A stretch of DNA of 39,340 nucleotides from contig JAETRI010000032.1 in NCBI GenBank assembly GCA_021770245.1, positions 1 through 39,340 of the forward strand, written 5' to 3'. The notes under the pieces were generated by a model. It searched no databases and was not told where the DNA came from. It worked only from the letters and a program-made list of their open reading frames with translations. Positions 24,376 through 32,565 of this stretch are shown in pieces. Source of the stretch: Lachnospiraceae bacterium. GTDB lineage: Bacteria > Bacillota > Clostridia > Lachnospirales > Lachnospiraceae. Position numbers and translations under genes: made by a program. How positions within the stretch are numbered: the first letter of the stretch is position 1; each line of letters opens with the position of its first letter.

Positions 24376-25374
24376 ATGGCGAGGTCTGTAAGCATAGGAC
24401 GTCAGGACTTTGAAAAGATCAGGCTCAACGACAATTTTTATATAGATAAAACGGACTTCATCAGGCAGTGGTGGGAAGAGGGGGATGATGTAACATTGAT
24501 CACCCATATGATACGCCCATGCAGGAGGCTTATGTGGGCGAGTACTGGGAGGAATTGGCGGCGTTTACAAGGAACTTATTTGGCGCAGCCTTCAAGACAA
24601 ACCTGTATATGGAGCGTGCGTTAATGACCGGTATCACCAGAGTAAGCAAAGAATCCATGTTTTCCGACCTGAATAATCTGGAAGTGGTGACAACGACTTC
24701 GGAAAAATATGCGGACAGTTTTGGGTTCACGGAAAAGGAGGTATTTGCGGCACTGGAGGAATATGGACTGACAGGGCAAAAACAGCAGGTCAAGTACTGG
24801 TATGATGGTTTCACTTTCGGCAGCAGGACGGATATTTATAATCCCTGGTCTATCATTAACTTCCTGGACAAGGGATATGGTGCGCAGTTGGTTTGAAGGT
24901 CCCTCTTCCAACTATAATGATTTTATCAAGGCGTTGCCGGTGGGGGATGTGGAGGCGATGAATACCTATATGAACCGGGTGGCACGGGAGATGTTTAGCT
25001 ATTTCGACACAGGTACGAATCCATACAGGGAACCGGAGCGGTTCTACCATGGTTTCGTACTGGGGCTGATGGTGGAATTGTCCGACCGGTATACGGTCAC
25101 TTCCAACCGGAAAAGCGGCTTTTGCAGATACGATGTCATGTTAGAACCAAGGGAGGCATCCAGGGATGATGCCGTTATTCTGGAATTTAAGGTACAGGGT
25201 ACAAAAGAAAAGGAGCTGTCGGATACGGTATCCGCTGCCCTGCGGCAGATTAAGGAGAAGGATTATCAGGCATCTCTGGCGGCAAAGGGGAGCCCTGAAG
25301 AACGGATACGGAAATATGGGTTCGCGTTTTGTGGGAAAGAGGTGTTGATCGCGCGGAGGAGACGTGCATCATAA
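24376..25374 (+). pseudogene. AAA-ATPase-like/PD-(D/E)XK nuclease gene with two internal deletions
   Basis: The start (MARSVSIGRQDFEKIRLNDN, then FYIDKTDFIRQWW and DDVTLIT) and later parts (MQEAYVGEYWEELAAF; WYDGFTFG...YNPWSIINFLDKG; SWFEG...YNDFIKALPVGD; RFYHGFVLGLMVEL; RYDVMLEPRE; ILEFKVQG) belong to the AAA-ATPase-like/DUF1703 family, normally about 550 residues. The P-loop region that should follow TLIT is gone: reading jumps at about 24500 into another frame at YDTPMQEA. A second deletion and frameshift occurs near 24878, after FLDKG. The final nuclease-like domain, including ILEF.V, is otherwise well kept. The gene is dead as a full protein. The 283 bases after it hold a hairpin described separately. 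Confidence 0.85.
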
Positions 25375-25519
25375 AGGAAAACGATAAAACGCCAATGGAC
25401 ACTTGGCACATCAGATGTCGAGTCGGAGGCTGCTGCCGCGAAAATTGGGATAAATGGCATGGAACCCCAAAACAGCTTGCCCTGTTCCACGGGTTCGATG
25501 CATCAAAATTGCGAGTCTT

Positions 25520-25560
25520 CTTATTGACCGAGTTATTTTAAATTTAATCAGGTCAATAAG
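25520..25560 (+). terminator. Hairpin after the nuclease pseudogene
   Basis: CTTATTGACC (25520-25529) is the exact complement of GGTCAATAAG (25551-25560). GAGGCATTTTTT follows, so the T-run is five bases from the stem. It may be a weak terminator; the arm contains TATTGACCG, which recurs near merR. Confidence 0.45.
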
Positions 25561-25657
25561 GAGGCATTTTTTATTGGAATTTTGAAAGTGCCTATTGACC
25601 GGGCAGGTAGACTTTCCTGATGAAAGCGGAAGAACCCCTGCCGTAAAATGATCCTGC

Positions 25658-26482
25658 TTACCCGGTAATGGGGATTTCAATCTGCACAATATAATCCTCA
25701 ATCCGGTCAATGACATTTTCATTAATGCCCATTTCATAGGAAAATCCATGGAGATTCAATTTATGCTCTTTTGCATAACCAAGAATTTCCTGATACCGCT
25801 TTGGGATTCCATCCCATTCCCCTTTGTGGAAGGCTCGCAGATATTTTCCGCTAGGCATGATATGCAGGCCGGCCTGATAGGGGAGGAAAGGGATTTCAAT
25901 GAAAAGTTTGGAATAATTTTCAAAATTGCCGTTTAGCAGGCTGTTAACGGAGATCATGGAACCATAGGAAGCTTTATGCAGGCGTCCAAGCCGGTATTTT
26001 TCGGTCTCAGCGGTGATCAGCTCCACTTCCTGTTCAAAGGAGGTATTTTGGTCTACATCCACGGTGACCAGGCAGTGTTCCTCTTTTTCAACGATACTGA
26101 TTTCTGATAAGTCCATGGTCAGTAGAGTGTCCATATTCTGGTAATGCGTACATAAAGTTGTCCGGACTGCCTGCAGATGGGTGATCTGCATGTCAAGGGC
26201 TGTTATCTTTTTCTCCAGAAGGCCCTTTAAACTGGAAGCGGATCGGTTTTTCATGAAGTCCTGTATTTCATTGATGGACACATCCAGTTCCCGCAGCAGC
26301 AGGATGGTTTCGAGGACAGGGCTTTGGTAGTAATTATAACAGCGGTATCCGTTTTCGGGGTTGATGGCAGCCGGTTTGAACAGCCCGATCTCATCATACC
26401 ACATAAGAGTCTTTTTATTGATGCCGTGCATGGCTGCGAACTGGCCGATTGTGAGAAGCTTGTCTTTCTTATTCATAGTCAT
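25658..26482 (-). CDS. MerR-family regulator with GyrI-like effector domain
   Basis: 274 residues. The N-terminal winged helix matches MerR proteins: LLTIGQFAAMHGINKKTLMWYDEIGLFKPA and NGYRCYNYYQ. A linking helix dimer segment (about 75-120) follows, then a GyrI/BmrR-like ligand-binding domain (about 125-274), as in multidrug-sensing MerR activators. It is divergent from a MATE exporter and shares a promoter with a 19-base spacer and central dyad, so it most likely senses a toxic compound and activates the exporter. The ATG at 26482 is used; ATG 26476 is also possible, and neither has a strong ribosome site. Confidence 0.88.
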   Translation of the reverse strand: MTMNKKDKLLTIGQFAAMHGINKKTLMWYDEIGLFKPAAINPENGYRCYNYYQSPVLETILLLRELDVSINEIQDFMKNRSASSLKGLLEKKITALDMQITHLQAVRTTLCTHYQNMDTLLTMDLSEISIVEKEEHCLVTVDVDQNTSFEQEVELITAETEKYRLGRLHKASYGSMISVNSLLNGNFENYSKLFIEIPFLPYQAGLHIMPSGKYLRAFHKGEWDGIPKRYQEILGYAKEHKLNLHGFSYEMGINENVIDRIEDYIVQIEIPITG

Positions 26483-26507
26483 CTCATCAAATATTTTATA
26501 AATTGTA

Positions 26508-26538
26508 TTGACCGAACAGTTACTGTATGGTTTATGCT
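26508..26538 (+). promoter_or_regulatory. MerR-type promoter and operator for the MATE exporter
   Basis: TTGACC (26508-26513) and TATGCT (26533-26538) are 19 bases apart, the overlong spacing typical of MerR-activated promoters. The spacer carries a dyad centred on T26521: ACC-GA-ACAGT-T-ACTGT-AT-GGT (26511-26531). It should be the binding site of the divergent MerR protein. Confidence 0.8.
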
Positions 26539-26582
26539 ATCATACACAGGAAATAAATACAAGATGAATGGAGAAAAAATTT

Positions 26583-27914
26583 ATGGAAAACTCGAATGTA
26601 TATGAAAAGCCTGTAACGCTAAAAAACATCCTGAAATTTGCCATACCTACCATTGCGATGACAGTGTTTATGTCTTTTTACACAATGGTAGACGGTCTGT
26701 TTGTGTCGAACCTGATCGGGACAGACGCTCTCTCGGCAATCAATCTGACGGCACCGATTATTCAGCTCGTGACGGCTATCTCTACCATGCTTGCCACTGG
26801 AGGAAGCGCAGTCATCATGAAAAAGATGGGTGAGCAGAAAACGGATGAGGCAAAGGAAGATTTTACGTTTCTGATTTTGGTAAATGTCATTGTGGGGATT
26901 GTCATGTGCGTGGTTGGGTATCTGGCAATGGATCATATTTTTGCCGGTATGAACCTTTCCGCTGATGTGGGAGGGTATTGTGTGGAATATTTAAGCCATT
27001 ATCTGGTGTTCACGGTGCCGATCCTTCTGATGAATAATTTCACGCTTTATATGATTGCCAGTGAAAAGGCCAACCTTTCCCTGGTCTGCTCTGTGACAGG
27101 CGGTGTCCTTAATATGGTGCTTGACTATGTGTTTATTGCCGGATTCGATATGGGGATCAGCGGGGCGGCGATTGCGACAGGGATGGGATATTCCGTGACA
27201 GCGGTTGTTGGATTGTTTGTTTTCAGCCGGAAAAGGAGCCTGCTTCATTTCAAAAAGCCCGTGTTCCGATTCAAGGTTCTTGCGAGTGCGGCTGCAAACG
27301 GATGCTCGGAGATGGCGACTGCGCTTGTTACCGGAATCATTACAATGATGTTTAACTGGACGATACTTACGTATGTCGGGGAAGATGGGGTTGCGGCTGT
27401 TACCATTATCATGTATGTGCTGATGTTTGCAAGCTCTTTATATACAGGGTATTCTTACGGGGTTGCTCCCATGCTGAGTTTTTATTATGGGGAGCAGAAC
27501 CATGTAAAATTAAAAAAGCTCATTGCGTTGAGCATGAGGGTGATTGCAGTGATCTCTGTGGTAACGGTTGCGGCTTCTTTTATGCTGACAAGGCCGCTGG
27601 TATCCGTATTTGCCCGGCCGGATAATCCGGTGTATAATTTGGCAGTAACAGGAAACAGGATATGCACGGCAGCATTGTTCTTTATCGGATTCAATATTTT
27701 TGCCAGCGGGATGTTTACCGCATTATCCAACGGGATTGTTTCGGCTGTCCTTGCATTTTCCAGATCGTTTGTATTTATGCTGATCACGATGATCGTGCTT
27801 CCGATTATTTTAGGTGTGAATGGAATCTGGCTGGCAACGCCTGCAGCGGAACTGATGGCGCTTGTATTGTCCGTGTTTATGTTCTTAAAATATAGGAAGA
27901 GGTACGGCTACTAA
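26583..27914 (+). CDS. MATE-family multidrug exporter
   Basis: A 443-residue membrane protein with about 12 hydrophobic segments and the MATE pattern: NILKFAIPTIAMTVFMSFYTMVDGLFVS at the start, NLTAPIIQL, and a second half beginning near residue 225. It should export cationic drugs or metabolites using a Na+ or H+ gradient. The ATG at 26583 is preceded by GGAG nine bases upstream; ATG 26568, five codons earlier in frame, is an alternative. It is divergent from the MerR gene and overlaps the ribosome site of the next gene, which starts 11 bases after its stop. Confidence 0.9.
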   Translation: MENSNVYEKPVTLKNILKFAIPTIAMTVFMSFYTMVDGLFVSNLIGTDALSAINLTAPIIQLVTAISTMLATGGSAVIMKKMGEQKTDEAKEDFTFLILVNVIVGIVMCVVGYLAMDHIFAGMNLSADVGGYCVEYLSHYLVFTVPILLMNNFTLYMIASEKANLSLVCSVTGGVLNMVLDYVFIAGFDMGISGAAIATGMGYSVTAVVGLFVFSRKRSLLHFKKPVFRFKVLASAAANGCSEMATALVTGIITMMFNWTILTYVGEDGVAAVTIIMYVLMFASSLYTGYSYGVAPMLSFYYGEQNHVKLKKLIALSMRVIAVISVVTVAASFMLTRPLVSVFARPDNPVYNLAVTGNRICTAALFFIGFNIFASGMFTALSNGIVSAVLAFSRSFVFMLITMIVLPIILGVNGIWLATPAAELMALVLSVFMFLKYRKRYGY

Positions 27915-27924
27915 GGAGGATGGA

Positions 27925-29214
27925 ATGAACTACACATTTTATGAACTTGCTATGCTCTTTTTTACCTATTCTTTTTTGGCGTGGCTTGCTGAGACAGCAG
28001 TTGCGACGGTAAAAGTAAGGAATTTCAGGAACCGTGGCTTTGCATCGGGGCCGTTTTGCTTCCTTTATGGGTTTACCGGGGTGATTTTGACTGTATTCCT
28101 GCAGGAGTTGAAAGGCGATGTGCTGTTCCTCTTTCTGGGAAGTATGGCGGTGGCTACTGCCGTGGAGTGGTTTGCAGGGAAAATACTGGAAAGGATGAAG
28201 CAGAAAAAGTGGTGGGATTATTCTGATAAAAGATGGAATTTTGACGGATATATCTGCTTACAGTATTCTGCGCTTTGGGGGCTGCTTGGATTCCTGGCTG
28301 TCCAATATGGGAACGGGATTATTTTAGGAGTTTACCACAGCCTGCCGGGCATTGTGGGAAAGGCAGCAATCTGGGGGCTTACGGCGGTGGGAGTGGCAGA
28401 TTTTATGGGTTCCCTCCTGTTTATCTGCCATATGGAGGAAAAACTGCCGCGGCTGCTTGGCTGGAACCATAAGCTGCAGAGATGGACATTCCGGTTTGCC
28501 ACAAAGGTTTCAGGACATATTGAAAAAAGAATAGGCAGGTCATACCCTGCTATCCTGCGGGAGAAGGAAGAAACGGTAAAGGATCGGGAACGGTGCGGTT
28601 TTGCACAGGTGTTCTGGCTGTTCCTGATCGGGGCTCTCGCGGGTGATATTGTGGAGACAATATTCTGCCGGGTTACGTCAGGTATTTGGATGAGCAGGAG
28701 CAGCCTTGTATGGGGGCCGTTCAGCGTGGTATGGGGGCTTGCGATTGCACTTGTGACGGTGCTGCTTTATAAAGACAGGGATAAACAGGAACACCATATC
28801 TTTTGGGTGGGCACTTTCCTTGGAGGGGCTTATGAATATATCTGCAGCGTTTTTACGGAGATGCTGTTTGGTAAAGTTTTCTGGGACTACAGCGCCATGC
28901 CCTTCAACCTTGGAGGAAGGATCAATCTGCTTTACTGTTTTTTCTGGGGGATTGCGGCAGTTGTATGGATCAAGGGGATTTATCCCAAAGCGGAACGGCT
29001 GATCGATATCATTTTAAAGAAAACCGGAGGGGTATTGACGGGAATACTGGTGGTGTTTATGGTGTTTAATATTCTCGTATCTGTACTTGCACTTGTCCGG
29101 TACGATACGCGGGCAGATGGAAAGGCCGCAGTATACAAATGGGAGCAGGCCATGGATGAACATTTTGATGATGTAAAAATGGAACGGATCTATCCAAACG
29201 CAATACGGCAGTAA
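27925..29214 (+). CDS. CmpB-like membrane protein with duplicated domain
   Basis: A 429-residue membrane protein annotated in relatives as 'putative ABC transporter permease' (ABC_trans_CmpB family). The domain occurs twice: residues about 1-160 (FFTYSFLAWLAETA; GFASGPFCFLYGFTG; DFDGYICLQYS-type loop, here NFDGYICLQYS) and about 210-360 (FWLFLIGALAGDIVETIF; SSLVWGPFSVVWGL; MPFNLGGRINLLYCFFWG). A further transmembrane segment lies near residue 380. No ATPase partner is adjacent. AAGGAGGA overlaps the MATE stop codon, so it is translationally coupled to the exporter and probably shares its regulation. Function unproven. Confidence 0.8.
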   Translation: MNYTFYELAMLFFTYSFLAWLAETAVATVKVRNFRNRGFASGPFCFLYGFTGVILTVFLQELKGDVLFLFLGSMAVATAVEWFAGKILERMKQKKWWDYSDKRWNFDGYICLQYSALWGLLGFLAVQYGNGIILGVYHSLPGIVGKAAIWGLTAVGVADFMGSLLFICHMEEKLPRLLGWNHKLQRWTFRFATKVSGHIEKRIGRSYPAILREKEETVKDRERCGFAQVFWLFLIGALAGDIVETIFCRVTSGIWMSRSSLVWGPFSVVWGLAIALVTVLLYKDRDKQEHHIFWVGTFLGGAYEYICSVFTEMLFGKVFWDYSAMPFNLGGRINLLYCFFWGIAAVVWIKGIYPKAERLIDIILKKTGGVLTGILVVFMVFNILVSVLALVRYDTRADGKAAVYKWEQAMDEHFDDVKMERIYPNAIRQ

Positions 29215-29244
29215 ATGAGGCCAGGCAAAGGGCAGGGAAAAGAA

Positions 29245-29430
29245 ATGGGGGCACAGCTTATTAGATTGGAGTTAACCGGTAGAATGCCTAATGCAGAATC
29301 AGATAGTTATTATGTCGTGCTTACGGACAATGAGAATTTAACTTTTGAAGATGTATCAAAAAGTCTGTATGGCAGTTTGCTTGAGGACAGTAAGATAATG
29401 GAAGGCTCTATTATTGTGGAAATGAAATAG
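29245..29430 (+). CDS. Small protein of unknown family
   Basis: 61 residues: MGAQLIRLELTGRMPNAESD, then YYVVLTDNENLTFEDVSKSL and a short end MEGSIIVEMK before TAG at 29428. It is mixed charge, without membrane segment. ATG 29245 follows GCAGGGAAAAGAA; the in-frame ATG at 29215 directly after the previous gene is less well placed. The same frame stays open after the TAG to 29934, so this could be the first part of a longer interrupted gene. Confidence 0.5.
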   Translation: MGAQLIRLELTGRMPNAESDSYYVVLTDNENLTFEDVSKSLYGSLLEDSKIMEGSIIVEMK

Positions 29431-29493
29431 CATCCATTTATCACCGAGTTAAATAAAACGATAAATTCAAATTTTTCTGCGGGTAAAAAGATT

Positions 29494-29934
29494 TTGATTT
29501 CCGGCTATCCTATGGTCAGACAGATGACCACGGGGGCCGGAAATTTTTTTAACCCACAAAAAATAATACGGCAAAATTTAAATAGCGTTTTCTGCGGCCT
29601 CCCTACACCCGATCATGATGTGATCCTTTATAGGGAATGTTTTGGCGAGGGCATCAGGGGCAGGCTTCCAATCAAGATTCTCCGTGTATTATTACTTAGG
29701 CACGAAAACGAAACGGGGAGAGATGTGCTTTTTGTCCAAGTAAAAAAAGTAACGGGAAAAAGACGTTTTTATATTGGGATACCGGTAAAAGTGAAAACCG
29801 CTGGATCAGAAGCGTATTTGAAAAAGCAGGTATATCGTTCGGATTTGGTGAGAAGAAAGAAACTGAAATTCAAAATTGAGGACCTTAAAGGTGAGCTTTC
29901 GGGAAAGGCAATGAATCTTCAAAGCAAAATATAA
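29494..29934 (+). CDS. Unknown basic protein, possible 3' part of an interrupted gene
   Basis: 146 residues if started at TTG 29494, or 140 from ATG 29512. It has GYPMVRQMTTGAGNFFNPQK and CGLPTPDHDVILYRECFGEG near the start and a lysine-rich end. No family was recognised. Neither start has a good ribosome site, and the frame continues upstream without a stop to the TAG at 29428 and on to 29245. The simplest reading is one gene of about 229 codons broken by an amber codon. Confidence 0.45.
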   Translation: MISGYPMVRQMTTGAGNFFNPQKIIRQNLNSVFCGLPTPDHDVILYRECFGEGIRGRLPIKILRVLLLRHENETGRDVLFVQVKKVTGKRRFYIGIPVKVKTAGSEAYLKKQVYRSDLVRRKKLKFKIEDLKGELSGKAMNLQSKI

Positions 29935-29994
29935 AAAAACGAGCATAAAATTTTGTTAAGAGGAATGCCCCGTATAAAAGAAAGGAACGGAAAT

Positions 29995-30120
29995 ATGTCA
30001 AAAGAAGATCAAAAAATCATGGAGCAAATTTCGAATATCCTGGTTCGTGAAAACGAAATTTCTTCGGAAGAGCAGTTGCGTATGCTGGATTTAATCAGGA
30101 AAGAGCGGCAAAGCAGATGA
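29995..30120 (+). CDS. Small charged protein before the recombinase
   Basis: 41 residues, MSKEDQKIMEQISNILVREN then EISSEEQLRMLDLIRKERQSR. It is helical and highly charged. The ATG has AAAGGAACGGAAAT upstream, a fair ribosome site. It lies 122 bases before the serine recombinase gene. Small proteins in this place can be recombination directionality factors or regulators, but no match was recognised. Confidence 0.5.
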   Translation: MSKEDQKIMEQISNILVRENEISSEEQLRMLDLIRKERQSR

Positions 30121-30242
30121 ACCGTTTCCCGGCCTGCTGTCTGCCGGATGGGGACGAATCAAAGGGAAACCACTTTGGCAGATAGCAGCCGCATGATTTA
30201 CAACGTACATATCCACAAGGCAGGGAGAAAGGAGGTGAAACC

Positions 30243-32117
30243 ATGGAAAAGCTGCGTGCAGTCATCTATAACCGCTGCAGTACGGAAGAAGAATCACAGA
30301 AGGATGCCCTTGTTAAGCAGATACAGGAATCAAAGAACTGTGTTTTCGAGCAGGGGTGGGAGCTGGTCGATGCTTATGTAGAGGCAAAGAGCGGAACTAC
30401 GGTGAAAGGGCGGAATGAATATAACCGGCTTTATCAGGATCTCGGGAGTGATAAATTCGACATTATCGTCATCAAAAGCCAGGACCGGCTTATGCGGAAC
30501 ACGAAGGACTGGTATCTGTTCCTTGACCGGATGCAGAAAAACCGGAAACGGCTGTTCATGTACCTTGAACATAAGTTTTATACGCCGGACGATGCGCTTA
30601 TCACCGGGATCAAGGCTATCCTCGCGGAAGAATACAGCCGGGAACTGAGCAAAAAGATCAACAATGCCCATAAAAACCGGCAGAGGGAAGGAAAACGGTT
30701 TGTGTTCACAAACCAGACATACGGTTATAAGAAGCTTCCGGATAAGAGTATTGCGATAGACGAAAGGGAAGCGGAGATGATCCGGATGATTTTTAACCTT
30801 TCGGCGAACGGCTATGGAACGCACTGCAGCGCGGAAATCCTATACCGGAACGGATACAGAAACCATAACGGGAAAAAGCTCAGTCCTTCCCTGATCAGGA
30901 ATATCATCAGGAATCCGATCTATAAAGGAACCATTGTCCAGAATCGGCAGCACTACGATTTTGAGAGCAAACAGGTCTGCAAAAATCCGCCCTCGGAATG
31001 GCTTTTCCATGAAAATGCCGTCCCCCCGATTGTGGACGACGAACTGTTTGAGGAGGCTAACCGGGGGCTGGACATAAGGAAACAGGACGGAAGCCGGGGA
31101 GGTAAATATCCAAAGGGGAGCAGTCCCGGGAAATATGACCTTTCGGGTAAACTATACTGCGGGCTGTGCGGAAGCCCTTTTTACCGCACCGTCAGGCAGA
31201 ACAAGGATGGGAAGGTAACGGAATGGAAATGCAGTAATTATCTCCAAAATGGCCGGAAGGAAGCGCAGCTGCGCAGAGATCGGGTTAGGAAGGTAGAGAA
31301 GGAGGAGGGTACCGGCTGCGATAACGTACATCTTGATGAAAAGAAGCTCTATGAGGCGCTGGAACAGCTTTGCCGCCGGAAATATCAGGGGCTTGGAATG
31401 CGGAAGGATGACCTGCTTAGGGAAACATTGGCAATATTGCGCAAAGCCTTAAACGGAAATGATATATCCGCAAAAAAGGCAGGGCTGGAAAATACGCTGG
31501 ATAAAATCAACAGACAAAAGGATACACTGCTGGAGAAATTGTTGGAAGGGGTTATTTCCGATGGGGATTTTAAATTAAAAAGGGAGGAACTGGAAAGCAG
31601 GAAAGCGGAGATAGAAGGGGAACTCAGGCTTATGGAGGATAACCTTGTACAAAATGCAAGGCTGGAAGCCAGGATAGAATCCATCCGTGAAAAGCTGGAG
31701 GGCGGCGTTATAGAACAGGCACAGATAGCGGATATGGTGGGCAGCATCTCTAAGGTCGGAGTTTTCCCGGATCACATGGATGTGTATTTTGATTCATGGA
31801 CATTGATGGGGCTTCCGGCAGAAAGCGTTTCTTCTATTATAAGAAGTGAGACTGACAAACTTACGGTGATCCGTATCCCACAGGTGTGCAGCACTTCCCA
31901 CCGACCCATGGTTGAGGCGGAAAAGGAAAGGATATTGAGTATCATGGCCGGAAATCCCAGAACCACGGCTAAGGCGATTGCAGAGGAAATGGGAATCCAT
32001 CTTTCCCTTGTACACAGAAGGATACGGGAACTGAAAAGGGAAGGGAAGATCAGATACAGTCCCCCCAACGGAAAGGGAAAGTGGCAGATACTGGTTTCCT
32101 TACCGGATCACTCTTGA
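30243..32117 (+). CDS. Large serine recombinase (integrase of the element)
   Basis: 624 residues. The N-terminal resolvase domain begins with AVIYNRCSTEEES, with Ser13 as the catalytic nucleophile, and has QDRLMRN. A recombinase domain (about 150-260: QTYGYKKLPD, IFNLSANGYG, IRNPIYKGT) follows, then a zinc ribbon (LYCGLCGSPF...WKCSNY...GCDNVHL) and a long coiled coil (about 400-490). The far C-terminus carries a winged-helix-like segment (TAKAIAEEMGIHLSLVHRRIRELKREG) not always found in this family. It catalyses site-specific integration and excision of DNA between short att sites with a 2-bp core, which fits the element ends seen here. AAAGGAGGTG precedes the ATG. Confidence 0.93.
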   Translation: MEKLRAVIYNRCSTEEESQKDALVKQIQESKNCVFEQGWELVDAYVEAKSGTTVKGRNEYNRLYQDLGSDKFDIIVIKSQDRLMRNTKDWYLFLDRMQKNRKRLFMYLEHKFYTPDDALITGIKAILAEEYSRELSKKINNAHKNRQREGKRFVFTNQTYGYKKLPDKSIAIDEREAEMIRMIFNLSANGYGTHCSAEILYRNGYRNHNGKKLSPSLIRNIIRNPIYKGTIVQNRQHYDFESKQVCKNPPSEWLFHENAVPPIVDDELFEEANRGLDIRKQDGSRGGKYPKGSSPGKYDLSGKLYCGLCGSPFYRTVRQNKDGKVTEWKCSNYLQNGRKEAQLRRDRVRKVEKEEGTGCDNVHLDEKKLYEALEQLCRRKYQGLGMRKDDLLRETLAILRKALNGNDISAKKAGLENTLDKINRQKDTLLEKLLEGVISDGDFKLKREELESRKAEIEGELRLMEDNLVQNARLEARIESIREKLEGGVIEQAQIADMVGSISKVGVFPDHMDVYFDSWTLMGLPAESVSSIIRSETDKLTVIRIPQVCSTSHRPMVEAEKERILSIMAGNPRTTAKAIAEEMGIHLSLVHRRIRELKREGKIRYSPPNGKGKWQILVSLPDHS

Positions 32118-32296
32118 TATTGTGAGTAGTTATAAGATATAATTAAGTCAATCCAATGTCCGGCATTTGTTTGGCGGGCTTTTGGATTGATGAAGTGCTT
32201 TATGCCGACGGATGTCTAGGGAAAGGCAGCTTATGGCAAGGACGGACAGTGCATCGCTTAAGTCCCAATCATCCGGTATAGAGAAGCGGTGAATAT

Positions 32297-32550
32297 ATGA
32301 TTAGAAGATTACAAAATACAGATACTAAACAGGTCATGCAAATATGGCTGAATGGAAATAGGGAAGCGCACCCCTTTGTTCCGAAAGAGTTTTGGGAATC
32401 AAATTTTGAGATGGTTCAGCTGCCGCATTTTATTTTAGAGAGGGCTTTTCGGTACTATCAGAAGGACATGATGAAGCTACGGGGGAAAGCGAATATACGA
32501 TGATTTGGAAAGCAGACAATGTGGCTGAAGTATCGGAGAAAGATGGATGA
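32297..32550 (+). pseudogene. GNAT acetyltransferase with internal deletion
   Basis: The N-terminus MIRRLQNTDTKQVMQIWLNG, then EAHPFVPKEFWESNFEMVQ is the start of a GNAT-family acetyltransferase. At about 32430 the sequence jumps to the family's end in another frame: FREGFSVLSEGHDEATGESE then YTMIWK, stopping at 32548-32550. About 70 residues, including the acetyl-CoA binding motif, are missing. The original frame stops at 32503. This gene is inactive. The 180 bases between the recombinase and this gene hold a loose inverted repeat (32148-32156 with 32182-32190) and nothing else recognised. Confidence 0.82.
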
Positions 32551-32565
32551 CTGGGAAGGAAAAAG

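Noticed and set aside
30148-30381. 77-codon frame overlapping the recombinase start
   Set aside because: Its second half is out of frame with the recombinase and it has no family match or good ribosome site; the AAAGGAGGTG serves the ATG at 30243.
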